DNA of 64,000 nt from Desulfobacter sp. (GCA_028768525.1 CP054837.1:1284001-1348000), one strand, 5' to 3'; shown: positions 49,711 through 60,613, counted from the first letter of the stretch. Translations and numbers: made by a program. The notes: generated by a model not told the origin, from the sequence alone.

Positions 49711-52700
49711 TCAGGATGTTTTTACTTCTTTAAGCTGTTTCAGTTCCCAATTTAGACCCATCTCTTCAAAGAGAACCTGTGCTTTTTCTAAATATTCTTC
49801 TCCGGTAATTCCGTTGACCTTTTTGTCCTTTGATTTGGAATCTATAAGTCGCTTCCCAACCTCGAAATAGGAACGGGATAACTCTAATTTGGATCCCAAT
49901 CGTTCACCTTCTTGAATCGATTTATTATACCAAATAAAGGCCTTATTTTTTTTATTAATAAGCCAGTTTATTTCACCCGCCAATCGTAATGTTTCGGTTA
50001 GAATTGGCGCAAATTTTTGAGCCGTTTTTAATACGTTCTTACACCATATTTGTGCTTGCTTTTTCGACTGGTTATATAGAGAGTGGTCTTCTTCATTGAT
50101 GCTCTTAATAAGATTTGCCCGGTGATATAAAAGTCGTCCGACTACATAACGAGAATAAAAAAAAGGAGCAATATTAATCATTCCAACCGCTTTTATCAAA
50201 GATCTTATTTCAGATATTGTTTCTGTTGCCTTACTTAAATTATTTGTCAGGACCTCGATTTGTAATTTCAAGCCTAAAAAACTCACATTGTAGGCTTTAT
50301 GCCCAAGATTTTCTACATGTTCTAACCCCTTTTCCACATATTTTGAAGCTTTTTCATAGTCATGAAGTTTAATCGCTTTAATACCTTTTAATTCAAGTAA
50401 ATCGGTTGTTGAATGCTCATTGTTATAGACGTCACGAATTTCTTCCAAACGATCGGCAACCAATTTGACCATCTGGAAATCACCTTTTTCCAAAGATAAC
50501 GGGCCTGAAAAACAAAGGTAACTAACGGCTGATTCAAAATTGGCTGTAGCAATCATTTTATCCACGCTTTTTAAATCTATTTCAAAATCCCATTTGCCGA
50601 ACAGCATATTTGAAAATCCCTCAGCTACCCTATAGACATGGAGTACAATACTGTTCTCTTTTTCTCCTAAGGAATTGATTGCCAAATTAAGCGTACGCCT
50701 GGCTAAATCATATGAGATACCTGCCCAAGCGAATCCGTTACCTATAAGACACATGGTATCAAACAATGCTTGGGACTTAGAAATATCAAGGCCAAAAATT
50801 TTTTTTGCCGCAGGAAAAAAGCCTAACGACATCCTCATCGGATCTACTAAAATTAATGAAAAAGCTCTGTCATTGATAATCTCAAATATTTCTATATCAT
50901 TCTCACTTGGCGTTGAACCCTTTTTCTGGCTTTTAAACCGGACGGCTATGATAATTTTGATGAAGCTCATTATGAAATTTATTTTTTGTACTGGTTTTAT
51001 CGATGATTCAAAGTAACCGAGGTTTTTTAAGGCGTTATCAAAATAATCGACTGCCTCACGCCAATTGCCTTTCTTGATTAACGCTTGGGCAATGTTTTTC
51101 TGCACTCGGGCCAATTTTTTGGGTTCAATCTTATCTCCGTATTTTCTAATATAAAGATCAATAACCTGTTTATAATAGCTGATTACTTCACTGGAAGCTG
51201 AAGCCTTCATCGCCTTTTCACCGGCTTTTTCCATATACTCTTCTGTTTTGCTCAGATCATCAGCCATGTTGTAATGGTATGCCAAAGTTCCGTAAAATTC
51301 GCTGAGATGATCGGTAAATTTACTTTCGATTATCTGTGCAGTTTGTCGATGCAATTCCTTCCGTTTTTGTAACAAGATTGATTCATAAACTACTTCTTGA
51401 GTTAGGGCATGTCTAAAACAATACTCCAACTCGTGCATGCGTTTCCGTTCCTGGATAAGCTGTATCTCTACTAAATGGAACAACCGCTTATCGAGATCTT
51501 TATCCGTGGCGACGAGTTCTGCAAGAATCCGGTAAAAAAAGCTCCTGCCGATCACGGATGCTGCCTTGAGCAGATGCCGGGTCTTCTCTTCGAGCCGATC
51601 TATTCTGGCCATGAGCACATCGTTGATGGTATTGGGAATGACCATTGTATGAATTTCCTCGGTTATCTCAAATGCACCTTCCTTGGAAACCACGGCCTTC
51701 TCGTCAATAAATGAACGGACCACCTCTTCGATGAAAAAAGGATTTCCACCGGCACGCTCGATAATTCGATCCACAACAAAGCGGGAGAGCCCCCTAATCT
51801 TAAGAATATTGTTAATAAGCGCCTCGCTCATGCTTTTATTAAGGGGGTGAAGTACGATATCCAGATAATGGATGGAAAGTTTTTCCTTAATGGTTTCTAC
51901 GATCCGGTCTCCTGTTTCCCTGTGGCCTGGACGAAATACATTGATAAAAAGAACCCTGTGCGTTCTCACCAAACGCATCAGCGTCTCCATAAGCTCAATA
52001 GAACTTGTATCTGCCCAGTGCAGATCTTCCATCACGATGACCAGCGGAGTCTGCTCGGACGCCCTGGCTAAAAGATCCCGTACATTTTTCTGGATCAGTT
52101 TTTCCAAGGCCTCCCCATCAATATCATCGATCTTCTCTTTATATTTGCCTGAAAGTTTCATTCCCATAAGGGTTGCAATAAAAGGCAGTTTCTCCTGCAT
52201 TCCTTCCTGAAACACCCTTTGGATGGATTCCTCCAGTTTTTCCAGGGCAGCGGCCCCGGTGTCATGTTTACCTATTCGTGCCCATTGTTTCAGAATGTCA
52301 ATAACCGGGTGAAAACTCAAATTCCTGCCCATGGAGACTGCCCTTCCTTCGAGAAGAGCTACCTGGTGAATGACTTCCCTCTTTTTGAGTTCAGCCACCA
52401 GTCTGGATTTACCCACGCCTGCCTCACCGATGATGTTCACTACAGAACCTTCACCGTTGACAGCCTTTAAAACTTGGATTTCTATGTTGTTGAGTTCTTT
52501 TTCTCTGCCCACCATTTCCGAAAATATCTGGCTGTCAACGTCCAATTTTTTCCTTTCGATTTTATCCAGTAGTTCATAGACATCCAGGGAATCTTCCTTG
52601 CCTTTAACTTTCACCTTGCCCAGTGGGGCGAATGCAAAATGACGGCGGGCCCTTCTGTAAGTATTTTCTGAAATCAGAACCTTGCCTGGCTTGGCTGTCT

Positions 52701-53292
52701 TCTCCATCCTGGCCGCGAGATTAACGGTGTCACCGATGGCCGTGTAATCCATCCTCAAATCGTCGCCAATAGAACCAACTACCACCAGACCTGTATTTAA
52801 ACCCACCCGCATTCTGAATTTCACGCCAAAGTCATTTGTGACCTTTTTTCTGTATTCGATCATGGCCTTTTGAATTGTCAGGGCAGCATGACAGGCACGT
52901 TGGGCGTGGTCCTCATGGGCGATGGGTGCACCAAACAGGGCCATCACACCGTCGCCGGTGAACTGATTAATGGTTCCCTCACATTCATGAATTTCATTCA
53001 TCAGAATCCTGAAGGCACCATCCATGATCCGGTGGACCTGCTCGGGGTCAAGCTTTTCTGAAAATGCGGTAAATCCTGCTACATCGGCAAAAAATACAGT
53101 CACTAATTTGCGCTCACCTTCGATGACGCTTTTATGAGCAAGGATTTTATCGACAAGAAATTTTGGAGTATAGGATTGGGGATGGAAAAACTTGTTGGAC
53201 GGGATATCATTGGGTTGTTTTAACTTATACCCACATTCGCCGCAAAACTTCATCCCTTCAGGATTCTGAAATCCGCAGTCAGGACACTCCAT
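49711..53292 (-). CDS. Zinc-ribbon, class III cyclase, AAA ATPase and TPR protein
   Basis: 1193 residues. Zinc ribbon at 3-20 (CPDCGFQNPEGMKFCGECG), adenylate/guanylate cyclase domain at about 60-235 with metal Asp in VTVFFADVAGFTAFS and FTGDGVMALFGAP and the IGDTVNLAARM transition-state motif, an AAA_16 ATPase with Walker A GEAGVGKS at 289-296 and LVIVMEDLHWAD, then TPR-like helical repeats from about 650 to the end. Cyclase residues look intact, so it may make cAMP on a signal processed by the ATPase-TPR part. Common architecture in Desulfobacterota; target unknown. Starts 350 bp from the helicase fusion stop. Confidence 0.93.
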   Translation of the reverse strand: MECPDCGFQNPEGMKFCGECGYKLKQPNDIPSNKFFHPQSYTPKFLVDKILAHKSVIEGERKLVTVFFADVAGFTAFSEKLDPEQVHRIMDGAFRILMNEIHECEGTINQFTGDGVMALFGAPIAHEDHAQRACHAALTIQKAMIEYRKKVTNDFGVKFRMRVGLNTGLVVVGSIGDDLRMDYTAIGDTVNLAARMEKTAKPGKVLISENTYRRARRHFAFAPLGKVKVKGKEDSLDVYELLDKIERKKLDVDSQIFSEMVGREKELNNIEIQVLKAVNGEGSVVNIIGEAGVGKSRLVAELKKREVIHQVALLEGRAVSMGRNLSFHPVIDILKQWARIGKHDTGAAALEKLEESIQRVFQEGMQEKLPFIATLMGMKLSGKYKEKIDDIDGEALEKLIQKNVRDLLARASEQTPLVIVMEDLHWADTSSIELMETLMRLVRTHRVLFINVFRPGHRETGDRIVETIKEKLSIHYLDIVLHPLNKSMSEALINNILKIRGLSRFVVDRIIERAGGNPFFIEEVVRSFIDEKAVVSKEGAFEITEEIHTMVIPNTINDVLMARIDRLEEKTRHLLKAASVIGRSFFYRILAELVATDKDLDKRLFHLVEIQLIQERKRMHELEYCFRHALTQEVVYESILLQKRKELHRQTAQIIESKFTDHLSEFYGTLAYHYNMADDLSKTEEYMEKAGEKAMKASASSEVISYYKQVIDLYIRKYGDKIEPKKLARVQKNIAQALIKKGNWREAVDYFDNALKNLGYFESSIKPVQKINFIMSFIKIIIAVRFKSQKKGSTPSENDIEIFEIINDRAFSLILVDPMRMSLGFFPAAKKIFGLDISKSQALFDTMCLIGNGFAWAGISYDLARRTLNLAINSLGEKENSIVLHVYRVAEGFSNMLFGKWDFEIDLKSVDKMIATANFESAVSYLCFSGPLSLEKGDFQMVKLVADRLEEIRDVYNNEHSTTDLLELKGIKAIKLHDYEKASKYVEKGLEHVENLGHKAYNVSFLGLKLQIEVLTNNLSKATETISEIRSLIKAVGMINIAPFFYSRYVVGRLLYHRANLIKSINEEDHSLYNQSKKQAQIWCKNVLKTAQKFAPILTETLRLAGEINWLINKKNKAFIWYNKSIQEGERLGSKLELSRSYFEVGKRLIDSKSKDKKVNGITGEEYLEKAQVLFEEMGLNWELKQLKEVKTS

Positions 53293-53642
53293 TTGGGCAC
53301 CTTTTATTGATACTATTTTGTTTTTCAGGAAATTGTACTACCTACCAATTCAAAATTAGAAAACGTACTGTAAAGAATCTGAAGGAATTATTAATTCTTT
53401 GTAACAAATTCAGAACTGGATTTCAATTCGATAGGCTATTCAAAATGAGTAGGAGTAATAAAATTAATAATAGGCTTGCACCGCTTGATCAATATCTTAA
53501 TGGTTTGTACAATTTTAAATTGCTTAAAAATTCGCATTCCCGGGGCGGTGACTTATGGTATGATCCATCCTTTTTGCCTTTCAGGAAAGAGCTATCAATA
53601 GCAGAAGTAAGGTTGGTGGGTCTACTTCACCAACCTTATATG
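53293..53642. other. Intergenic with a strong hairpin
   Basis: AAGGTTGGTG (53609-53618) and CACCAACCTT (53628-53637) form a perfect 10-bp stem just after the helicase stop, a probable transcript end although no T-run follows. Frame GGDLWYDPSFLPF here resembles a relic at 45270. Confidence 0.5.
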
Positions 53643-56600
53643 CTATACAATCTTCAGAATAACCCTACATAGAAAAATATTCAGATGTTCTTGAGTGTCT
53701 TGAGAATGCCATTTGGCAATATATTCTATTTGAACTTCCGATGGACTATAGCCTTTTTTCAAAGATCTATTCAGCTTTCGAGTAAACGCCTTTGATGTTT
53801 TACCAATGGTCCTCTTACCGTAGACAATATCAAAACCGTGAGGGCTGGGAATCAAGTCTACAGAATCTCCTGCCTGGATTTTGTTACGGGCAACATAATC
53901 TTTTGCTGATTTGTTTTTTGCAAGATAGCTTAGATAGCAGTCCTCCAATTGCATGATCAGAATTCTCTGCTTTGGCGGTGCCGGGTTTGGAATACGGGAT
54001 TCACCTTTGGTAAATACATCATTGGGAAAAGTGTGTACCAAGAGCTTGGATTTAGCTCTAGATAAAGCAACGTAATATAGCCTGTAGAAATAGTCTGGTA
54101 GGTTCATACTATGCTTTTTCTGCAAGACTACATGGACTTCATCAAACTCCTTGCCTTTAGACTTATGGATGGTTGAGACTATGACCTTCGTTTCTGTGTT
54201 CTGAACATCACTGACGTTAACTTCGAAAGTATAATTCTCCCAAAATGATAAGGTTAAAAGCTCATGGTCGTCTTCAAATGCATTTATGTGATTCAATGCC
54301 AAAGGCAAAGTAGAAGAGGTGTAGGTCGCTTTCAAAAAATTTTTAGCATCCTCGAACAGTTTATGGCTGATTAGATTGGCCTCATCTTCCAGGTTGGATT
54401 TAAGATAGGCTGTGAATGAAAATATTTCATCCAACATATAAAGCTTGAATCCTTCGTTTCTCAGCAAATACATTACATCCATGTTGTGCTGTTTCAGTAT
54501 AGAATAGAGATCAAGCACCTGTTCGTTCTCATGTGTCAACACCGCAATCTGGGATGAATCACTTTTAAGAATATGATCTTTTATCTCGAATAAGAATTCA
54601 GTGCTTGAATAATTGAACACCCGGACGTCTCCTTCATGGGTGCTTTTGGGAATTAATTGCTTTCCAATATGGATTCTATCCTTAATGTTTTGGGCAAATT
54701 GGTTGCAATAATTAACGAGACTGGCTTGGCTTCGGAAGTTAGTCGTTAATTGATAATGCTTCTTGGTATCTTGGTTCTCGTCTGTAAACGAGCTGATGAA
54801 TCTTCTCATGAAATTTATATCAGCCCCGTTAGTTGTTTCCATGATGCACTGATCATCGTCACCAACAGCAATTATTCTTACATCATTCTCTCGTTCATTA
54901 TCCTTCCGATTGGAGAATTGCCAGTACAGAGCTTTTATAAATTCGAAAGAGTCGCTGTTTACATCCTGAAATTCATCAAGGATGATGGCGTTCTTAAACG
55001 GCAACACTATTTCATCGTTATGTAGTTGGGCTGTAACCCTGCTGATCAAATCTTCAAAAACGCTTACACCATGTCCCCTATCTATTGTGATACCCGCAAG
55101 TTCTGTGGCGTAAGCGTGAAAAGTATAGATATCTATGTCATAGGCCAGGTCTCCCAATAACTGAAACAATCTCTGTTTAAACTCATGAGCTGCGGATCTT
55201 GTAAAAGTGAGCATCAAGAAATGCTCTGGCTTGTAATTCTCGTCCAGGATCATGTGAGCAATCTTATTGATGAGGACCATGGTTTTGCCAGTGCCTGGTC
55301 CTGCCAGAATCAGCATAGTTCTGGATTTATCGTCAAATACAACCTCCTTTTGTTCTTCAGTCAGCCCTTTCTTAATTTTCTTATACCTATGTTGGGAAAC
55401 CGGAAGGTTAACAAGCCGTGACAGTTTATTAGCTCTGATGAACTCGTCATAGTCCATAGAAAAGTAATCTTGGGCAAAGGCTTGGGCTTTATCCGGAGAT
55501 GCTTCTAATAGATCTATGTACTGATTAATTATATGGACGGAAGCCCTTTTGCGCTGATACATCGGGGCCATACGGCGCTTATAGTCCTCCAACGTATATT
55601 GTTTCCTTGCATCGAAATCCTTATTCATTAGAACCTCGATGCGCATATGGTGGAGAACTCTTCCTCCTTCTAATTTGATCAGAAAAATGTTGTGGAGGTA
55701 CATGACAGCTTGATCATAACCACTTACTGGAATCCTTCTTTTCAAAGTATTATTGCAAGAGTGAACCATGGTTTCATAGGGAATGATTAATTTGTCTTTT
55801 TTATTGTCTCGGTAGGCTTGAAGCAGGTATTTGGCTGTTGTCTCAAGAGTTTCCAAGAAGTCTGACAGCCTGGTTTGAGCCTTTTTATGATCAACGAGAC
55901 TAAGATGCCAATACTGATCATTTGCTTTTCTTCTGTAGCATTCGATCACACCTCTCCGGGTTATAGAAAACAGAAGGTATTTCAATACGTAAGCGTAATC
56001 TGAAAACTGGATTGATATCCCTTCATCATTAAGGCGTTGATTTAAGTCTTTAAGTTTGAATCGGGTTTGAGACAGTTGGTTCAATATGGGAAGTAGTTTG
56101 GTTTTCAATGCAGGGATAATCTGGACGAGCTGAAGTAGTTTGCGCTGTCGAAAACCGCCAATGATCAAATCTTCCTTCAAGGAGATCAAATCCATCTGGC
56201 GCATTTGGTCAAGAACTCTATAGATTTCGTTGACATCCAGATTCAAAAGATGGGCTAAATCTTCGATGTGCAGGCTGAACCTCTGTCCGCTTTTTTTAAT
56301 CAGAGTCTTAGAAACCAATACAATAGACTTGACCTGAATACGTTCGTTCTCATCCTCAGCAGTTTCTGATAGGCCGTTGCTTTTGAGGATCTCGTGCACG
56401 TCTTCCATAGATGAAAAGTGCAGTGACGTGACCCAGACATCCGGAATATTATAACCGCGCTTGAGGTATCCACACCTTTCAAGCTCCAATATGGCAGTTT
56501 TAATCTTAGTGTCAAAACCTGCATTCTCATCATCGGTCTGAATCCCAATGCTCTGCGCTAACTCATGAATCGATACAACGATTCGTTTTTTATCGTCCTT

Positions 56601-58565
56601 GGTCTTCATCCCATCATAGCTTTTGATGACCTGGAATACCTTTTTAATCTCCGGTTGTGTTACCTTTTGACGGATTTGAGAGAAAAACAGTTTATCAAAA
56701 TCATCAGAGTTGAACAGGAGATGGCAATGGGCTTGTCCACCATCCCTGCCACCACGACCGGATTCCTGCATATAGTCTTCAAGGCTGGCAGAGATTTCAT
56801 AATGCATGACATGGCGTATATCTGGCTTATCTATGCCCATACCAAAGGCTGTTGTCGCAACTATCCCTGCAGCTTCATTTTTGATGAATCCGGTTAGCGT
56901 ATTATTTTTAACTGAAGATGATAACCCGGCATGGAAAGGCAGGATAGAACGCCCCAAATCTGTGCTTAGTTGTTCTGCAATATCCTCGCACTGTTTTCTA
57001 CTGGCAGGGTTGTATATCAGAATCGGATCTTCAATCTCTCTGACTTTAGCTGTCAGAGCCATAGCTTTTTCTTTTTTGTTTTTAAACCGTTGAGCACTGT
57101 ATGTTAGATTGGTTCTATTAGGCGATGCGATATAGGTTTTGAATGTAACCCCAAGAGTTCCCTTAAAATACCCCTCGATGTCTTCAATGGTCTTTTTGTT
57201 GGCCGTTGCCGTGAAGCAGGAAAGTGGAATTGGGGTTCCATTGTATTTCTGATCCGTTATCTTTTGTATGAAACTGGCAATGTAATAGTAATCATGGCGA
57301 AAGTCATTTCCCCAAGTGGAAAGACAATGAGCCTCATCAATGACTATTCGATCAATATACCTGAACTTTAAAATGCGCTCCAAATTTTTAGATCGTAGGG
57401 ATTCCGGAGCAAGATAGAGTATATCCACTGAACCATTGATGATACGGCGAATGATCGTCCTTCTTTGCGGAAGAGTCAGGTAGCCGCTTAACGCCTCAGC
57501 AGAAGATAAACCGACAAGTTTCTTATTGAAGTTGAAGATATGGTCTTTCATCAAAGCTTGTAATGGAGAGATAACCACTGTAAGGCTCTTGGTTTTCTTA
57601 GCTTTGATTATGGCAGGCAACCAGAACGTAAAAGTCTTACCGCCACCGGTTGGCAACACAGTTAAAAGGTGTTCCCGTTTAAGAGTATCCGTAATGATAT
57701 CCTTTTGAGAAACCGTTTGGCCATGAGCAAAGAGGTCTTTTTCTGCTCCCAATTTGGGAAAAGCCCGAAAACTGTCAAATCCAAAATAAGTCTTTGCACT
57801 TTCTGTAAGGTTCTTGATTTCATACTCAGGGTCGAAGGTCAATGAGACCAACAACTCCTGGATATGTGGGTAATCAAAGTACACCTTGGGGGGGAATGCC
57901 CTTACTTCAATATCATTGTGCAAAACACTGAGAATGAAAGCCAGCGCCACAGGATCTTGCTCAATCAATTTATCCATCTTCGTGCTATTTCTTATTTTGT
58001 TGTTCAGCACTTTTACGATCAAAGAGTTTAAGTCTGACACTGTATCGGGCAAATCAGATTCAATCAAACGGAAGAACGCCTTGAACCGGTTGGTTTTGCA
58101 TAGCAGGGTATGATAGATGATTTTTAACTCATCACTGAGTTCTGAAAACCTTTTGACCAACTTGAATAGAAGTTCACGGGTAATTTTGGCATCTTCCAAA
58201 GGATCGCTTATTCTCTCGGGGTCATCAGCCTTATATGCTTTAGGTAATTTGTGCAGGGTCTTTTCATTGAAAAACAGTAAAGATAGATCAAGGGTATCGA
58301 TGACTTCCAGATCCTGTATTAACTGGGAGAGCCTTGTCTCCATAAGGTAATGGTAATCGAAAGCTCTGATGTTATGCCCGCATAGGTATTGGGGTTGATA
58401 GGGTTCGATCAGCTCGAAGATTTGAGAAGCAGATCCACTTTTGTATTGATAATGCCCAATGACAACACCAATCTCCCTGATAGTTTTGGCATCATTGTTA
58501 AGGGGCTCAAGATCAAGATACAATATTGATTGAAACGGTTCCAAATAGCACTCCTTGCCAATCAT
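53643..58565 (-). CDS. Exonuclease-RecQ-UvrD fusion helicase
   Basis: 1640 residues. Residues 10-175 look like a DnaQ/DEDD 3'-5' exonuclease: ILYLDLEPL, CGHNIRAFDYHYL, DTLDLSLLF and SDPLEDAKITREL. A RecQ-type SF2 helicase follows: LPTGGGKT at about 303, IDEAHCLSTWGNDFRHDYYYI, SCFTATA and QESGRGGRDG. The C-terminal 550 residues are a UvrD/Rep SF1 helicase: LAGPGTGKT at about 1085, ILDEFQDVNSDSFEFI, VGDDDQCIM and VSTIHKSKGKEFDEVHVV. Three motors or nucleases in one chain would process DNA ends, forks or invading DNA. All motifs look intact. RecQ-UvrD fusions occur sporadically; a defence role is plausible but unproven. Confidence 0.93.
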   Translation of the reverse strand: MIGKECYLEPFQSILYLDLEPLNNDAKTIREIGVVIGHYQYKSGSASQIFELIEPYQPQYLCGHNIRAFDYHYLMETRLSQLIQDLEVIDTLDLSLLFFNEKTLHKLPKAYKADDPERISDPLEDAKITRELLFKLVKRFSELSDELKIIYHTLLCKTNRFKAFFRLIESDLPDTVSDLNSLIVKVLNNKIRNSTKMDKLIEQDPVALAFILSVLHNDIEVRAFPPKVYFDYPHIQELLVSLTFDPEYEIKNLTESAKTYFGFDSFRAFPKLGAEKDLFAHGQTVSQKDIITDTLKREHLLTVLPTGGGKTFTFWLPAIIKAKKTKSLTVVISPLQALMKDHIFNFNKKLVGLSSAEALSGYLTLPQRRTIIRRIINGSVDILYLAPESLRSKNLERILKFRYIDRIVIDEAHCLSTWGNDFRHDYYYIASFIQKITDQKYNGTPIPLSCFTATANKKTIEDIEGYFKGTLGVTFKTYIASPNRTNLTYSAQRFKNKKEKAMALTAKVREIEDPILIYNPASRKQCEDIAEQLSTDLGRSILPFHAGLSSSVKNNTLTGFIKNEAAGIVATTAFGMGIDKPDIRHVMHYEISASLEDYMQESGRGGRDGGQAHCHLLFNSDDFDKLFFSQIRQKVTQPEIKKVFQVIKSYDGMKTKDDKKRIVVSIHELAQSIGIQTDDENAGFDTKIKTAILELERCGYLKRGYNIPDVWVTSLHFSSMEDVHEILKSNGLSETAEDENERIQVKSIVLVSKTLIKKSGQRFSLHIEDLAHLLNLDVNEIYRVLDQMRQMDLISLKEDLIIGGFRQRKLLQLVQIIPALKTKLLPILNQLSQTRFKLKDLNQRLNDEGISIQFSDYAYVLKYLLFSITRRGVIECYRRKANDQYWHLSLVDHKKAQTRLSDFLETLETTAKYLLQAYRDNKKDKLIIPYETMVHSCNNTLKRRIPVSGYDQAVMYLHNIFLIKLEGGRVLHHMRIEVLMNKDFDARKQYTLEDYKRRMAPMYQRKRASVHIINQYIDLLEASPDKAQAFAQDYFSMDYDEFIRANKLSRLVNLPVSQHRYKKIKKGLTEEQKEVVFDDKSRTMLILAGPGTGKTMVLINKIAHMILDENYKPEHFLMLTFTRSAAHEFKQRLFQLLGDLAYDIDIYTFHAYATELAGITIDRGHGVSVFEDLISRVTAQLHNDEIVLPFKNAIILDEFQDVNSDSFEFIKALYWQFSNRKDNERENDVRIIAVGDDDQCIMETTNGADINFMRRFISSFTDENQDTKKHYQLTTNFRSQASLVNYCNQFAQNIKDRIHIGKQLIPKSTHEGDVRVFNYSSTEFLFEIKDHILKSDSSQIAVLTHENEQVLDLYSILKQHNMDVMYLLRNEGFKLYMLDEIFSFTAYLKSNLEDEANLISHKLFEDAKNFLKATYTSSTLPLALNHINAFEDDHELLTLSFWENYTFEVNVSDVQNTETKVIVSTIHKSKGKEFDEVHVVLQKKHSMNLPDYFYRLYYVALSRAKSKLLVHTFPNDVFTKGESRIPNPAPPKQRILIMQLEDCYLSYLAKNKSAKDYVARNKIQAGDSVDLIPSPHGFDIVYGKRTIGKTSKAFTRKLNRSLKKGYSPSEVQIEYIAKWHSQDTQEHLNIFLCRVILKIV

Positions 58566-58962
58566 CGAAACTGAAGCACTATAAACTCCTCATTCAAAGA
58601 AAACAATCGGGGTTTTCCTGATTTTTGATGAGCTTGATTGATAGTAGCTAATCAAAATTGCTCTTGAATCACTGAAAAATATGTGGTTGAGAAATGGTAT
58701 TCCTTCTCTGGCTTTGAGATTTTTTTGTGGGGCTCAATGCTTTTGGCATTGTTCACTGCCAGACAAATCAAATATTCAACCGACTTGGCATCAAGTTCGA
58801 TTTTAAAAATGATCATATATTCGGACGATAACCACAAGGAAAATGAGTAATGCCAGGGCCACACTAATAAAAAATTACCAGCCCTGTTTTTAAAGTACAC
58901 ATTAATATCTGAAGAAGTAACCGCCCTGGACTGCAATCCGCTTGGCGTTCAAGTACAGGGAT
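58566..58962. other. Gene-free stretch
   Basis: About 400 bp upstream of the helicase fusion. A 94-codon minus-strand frame (58652-58936) has no ribosome site or family and is probably chance. The promoter of the fusion should lie here. Confidence 0.4.
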
Positions 58963-59309
58963 AGTCTGAGGGACTGCGCCTGATTGAAGGGCGAGTTCCT
59001 CAGCGGATTCAGGTTGATAATGGATCGGAATTCATATCGAAGGAGTTGGATAAGTGGGCATATGAAAACAAGGTGGTCTTGGATTTCTCCAGACCAGGCA
59101 GACCAACAGATAACCCTTTTATTGAATCGTTCAATGGAAGCTTCAGGGATGAATGTTTAAATGTAAATTGGTTTCTTTCCATTGACGACGCCAGAGAAAA
59201 AATTAATACTTGGTGGAAAGAGTATAATGAATTCCGGCCTCATTCCTCGTTAGGAGATTTGACTCCTTTTGAGTTCCGGTATCAAGTAAAAGAAGCCCGA
59301 ATTTTCTAA
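58963..59309 (+). pseudogene. IS3-family transposase remnant (OrfB C-terminus)
   Basis: Reads from after a stop at 58960-58962: RIQVDNGSEF (second Asp of the DDE triad), then GRPTDNPFIESFNGSFRDECL (with the Glu), and EYNEFRPHSSLGDLTPFEF, which is the standard IS3 OrfB ending. The first Asp and all upstream parts, and OrfA, are missing. It sits directly before the TIR-like gene. Confidence 0.9.
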
Positions 59310-59378
59310 ATTTGCCCGGTCCAGGATATGGGAGAGGCTCATAAGAAATAAATCTAAAATTATAGTTGGTATTTTAAA

Positions 59379-60584
59379 ATGGGTGATACAATTTTTTATT
59401 CTTGGCAATCAGATTTGCCAAATCATACAAATAGAGGCCTCATTCAATCTGCTTTAGAAAAGGCAACAAAAGATATTAAACTGGATGAGTCTATAGCCAT
59501 AGAACCTGTTGTAGATCGTGATACTCTTGGAGAACCCGGATCTCCTGATATCGCTGCCACAATTTTTCGAAAAATTGAGTCCGCTAAAATTTTTGTAGGT
59601 GACGTTTCTTGTGTGAATAAATCCCAAAATGGAAGATTGTTTCCAAATCCTAATGTTTTGATTGAGTTAGGATATGCTTTAAAATCAATTTCTTCTGAAA
59701 GAATTATTCTTGTATTCAATACAGAATACGGGGATGTGTCTGAATTACCTTTTGATCTCCGATTCAAGCGTGTTCTAACCTATAACATGGGACAAGATGA
59801 TGAGCCGGGTCCAATAAGAAAGATTCTTAGAAAAAACCTTAAAAATGCCTTGAAAGCTATTTTTGAATACCTTGAAGAAAATTCAGAAGATAAAGAGAAA
59901 ATAGAATATCTAAGCCACCTCAATATGGTTCTTACTAAAATAATACTTTACGGAGAAGAATCGAGACAACGAGATATAAACCCATGGGCTCAAGAAGTTA
60001 TAGATTCTTATGAAGATGGTATCGGTGAAGTCCGGGAATTAATTGCTAAAGAACTTGCTCTAAATATTGAGGTTGCTGATGATTTAGAAATTCTAATCAC
60101 CCAGTTGAATGAAGTCGTTGATTTTCCAAAAGGAATAGGGCGAGAATCTTGGGAAAATTTTAATAAATTGGTTGATAATGCAGTCGCAACAGCCTGGAAA
60201 ATAAAAAAAGCTCATATAGATGCTATACCAATTAGAGAGGAATCAAAATTAAAAATATCCAAAATAATAGCGCAAAAACAACGTGTTCTTAATCAAGAAA
60301 TTACCAGGTATGAAAAATCTAATGGCAGTATGAAATATAAAATATTCGACGATATTCGCTCAACTGTTTCAGACTTTGGATATATCGTTCTCCAAATTAG
60401 CTATTATAATTTCAATGGAATTAAAACAGGCCTGTCAGAAGCATTGAGAGAAATCGCTAAGCCTTTACATACTATTGAGCTTCGTTATGAAATGAAGGGC
60501 AATGATTCCGAAGAAGATTTTATTGAAGAAGTAAAAAATAGTATTTTGAAAATTGAGTCACTTCTAAAAGGGATAGTTATGTAA
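59379..60584 (+). CDS. TIR-like nucleotide-binding protein, candidate defence effector
   Basis: 401 residues. Residues 1-150 have the TIR-like fold seen in antiphage proteins: TIFYSWQSDLPNHTNRG, PVVDRDTLGEPGSPDIAATIF, IFVGDVSCVN and FPNPNVLIELGYALKS, followed by LPFDLRFKRVLTY. The Glu in IELGYA is in the place of the catalytic Glu of TIR NADases. The rest (about 165-401) is helical with no recognised domain and could sense or bind the partner. The helicase-nuclease gene starts 29 bp downstream, so they form an operon. Likely NAD-consuming or nucleotide-binding effector; inference from family. Confidence 0.82.
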   Translation: MGDTIFYSWQSDLPNHTNRGLIQSALEKATKDIKLDESIAIEPVVDRDTLGEPGSPDIAATIFRKIESAKIFVGDVSCVNKSQNGRLFPNPNVLIELGYALKSISSERIILVFNTEYGDVSELPFDLRFKRVLTYNMGQDDEPGPIRKILRKNLKNALKAIFEYLEENSEDKEKIEYLSHLNMVLTKIILYGEESRQRDINPWAQEVIDSYEDGIGEVRELIAKELALNIEVADDLEILITQLNEVVDFPKGIGRESWENFNKLVDNAVATAWKIKKAHIDAIPIREESKLKISKIIAQKQRVLNQEITRYEKSNGSMKYKIFDDIRSTVSDFGYIVLQISYYNFNGIKTGLSEALREIAKPLHTIELRYEMKGNDSEEDFIEEVKNSILKIESLLKGIVM

Positions 60585-60613
60585 AATAGGAGACTAAAAA
60601 TATAAGGACAATC

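Noticed and set aside
53163..53672. 169-codon plus-strand frame
   Set aside because: Its first part is antisense to the cyclase zinc ribbon and the rest lacks a start; only a small fragment resembles 45270.
58652..58936. 94-codon minus-strand frame upstream of the helicase fusion
   Set aside because: No start context, no similarity pattern; likely chance in AT-rich DNA.
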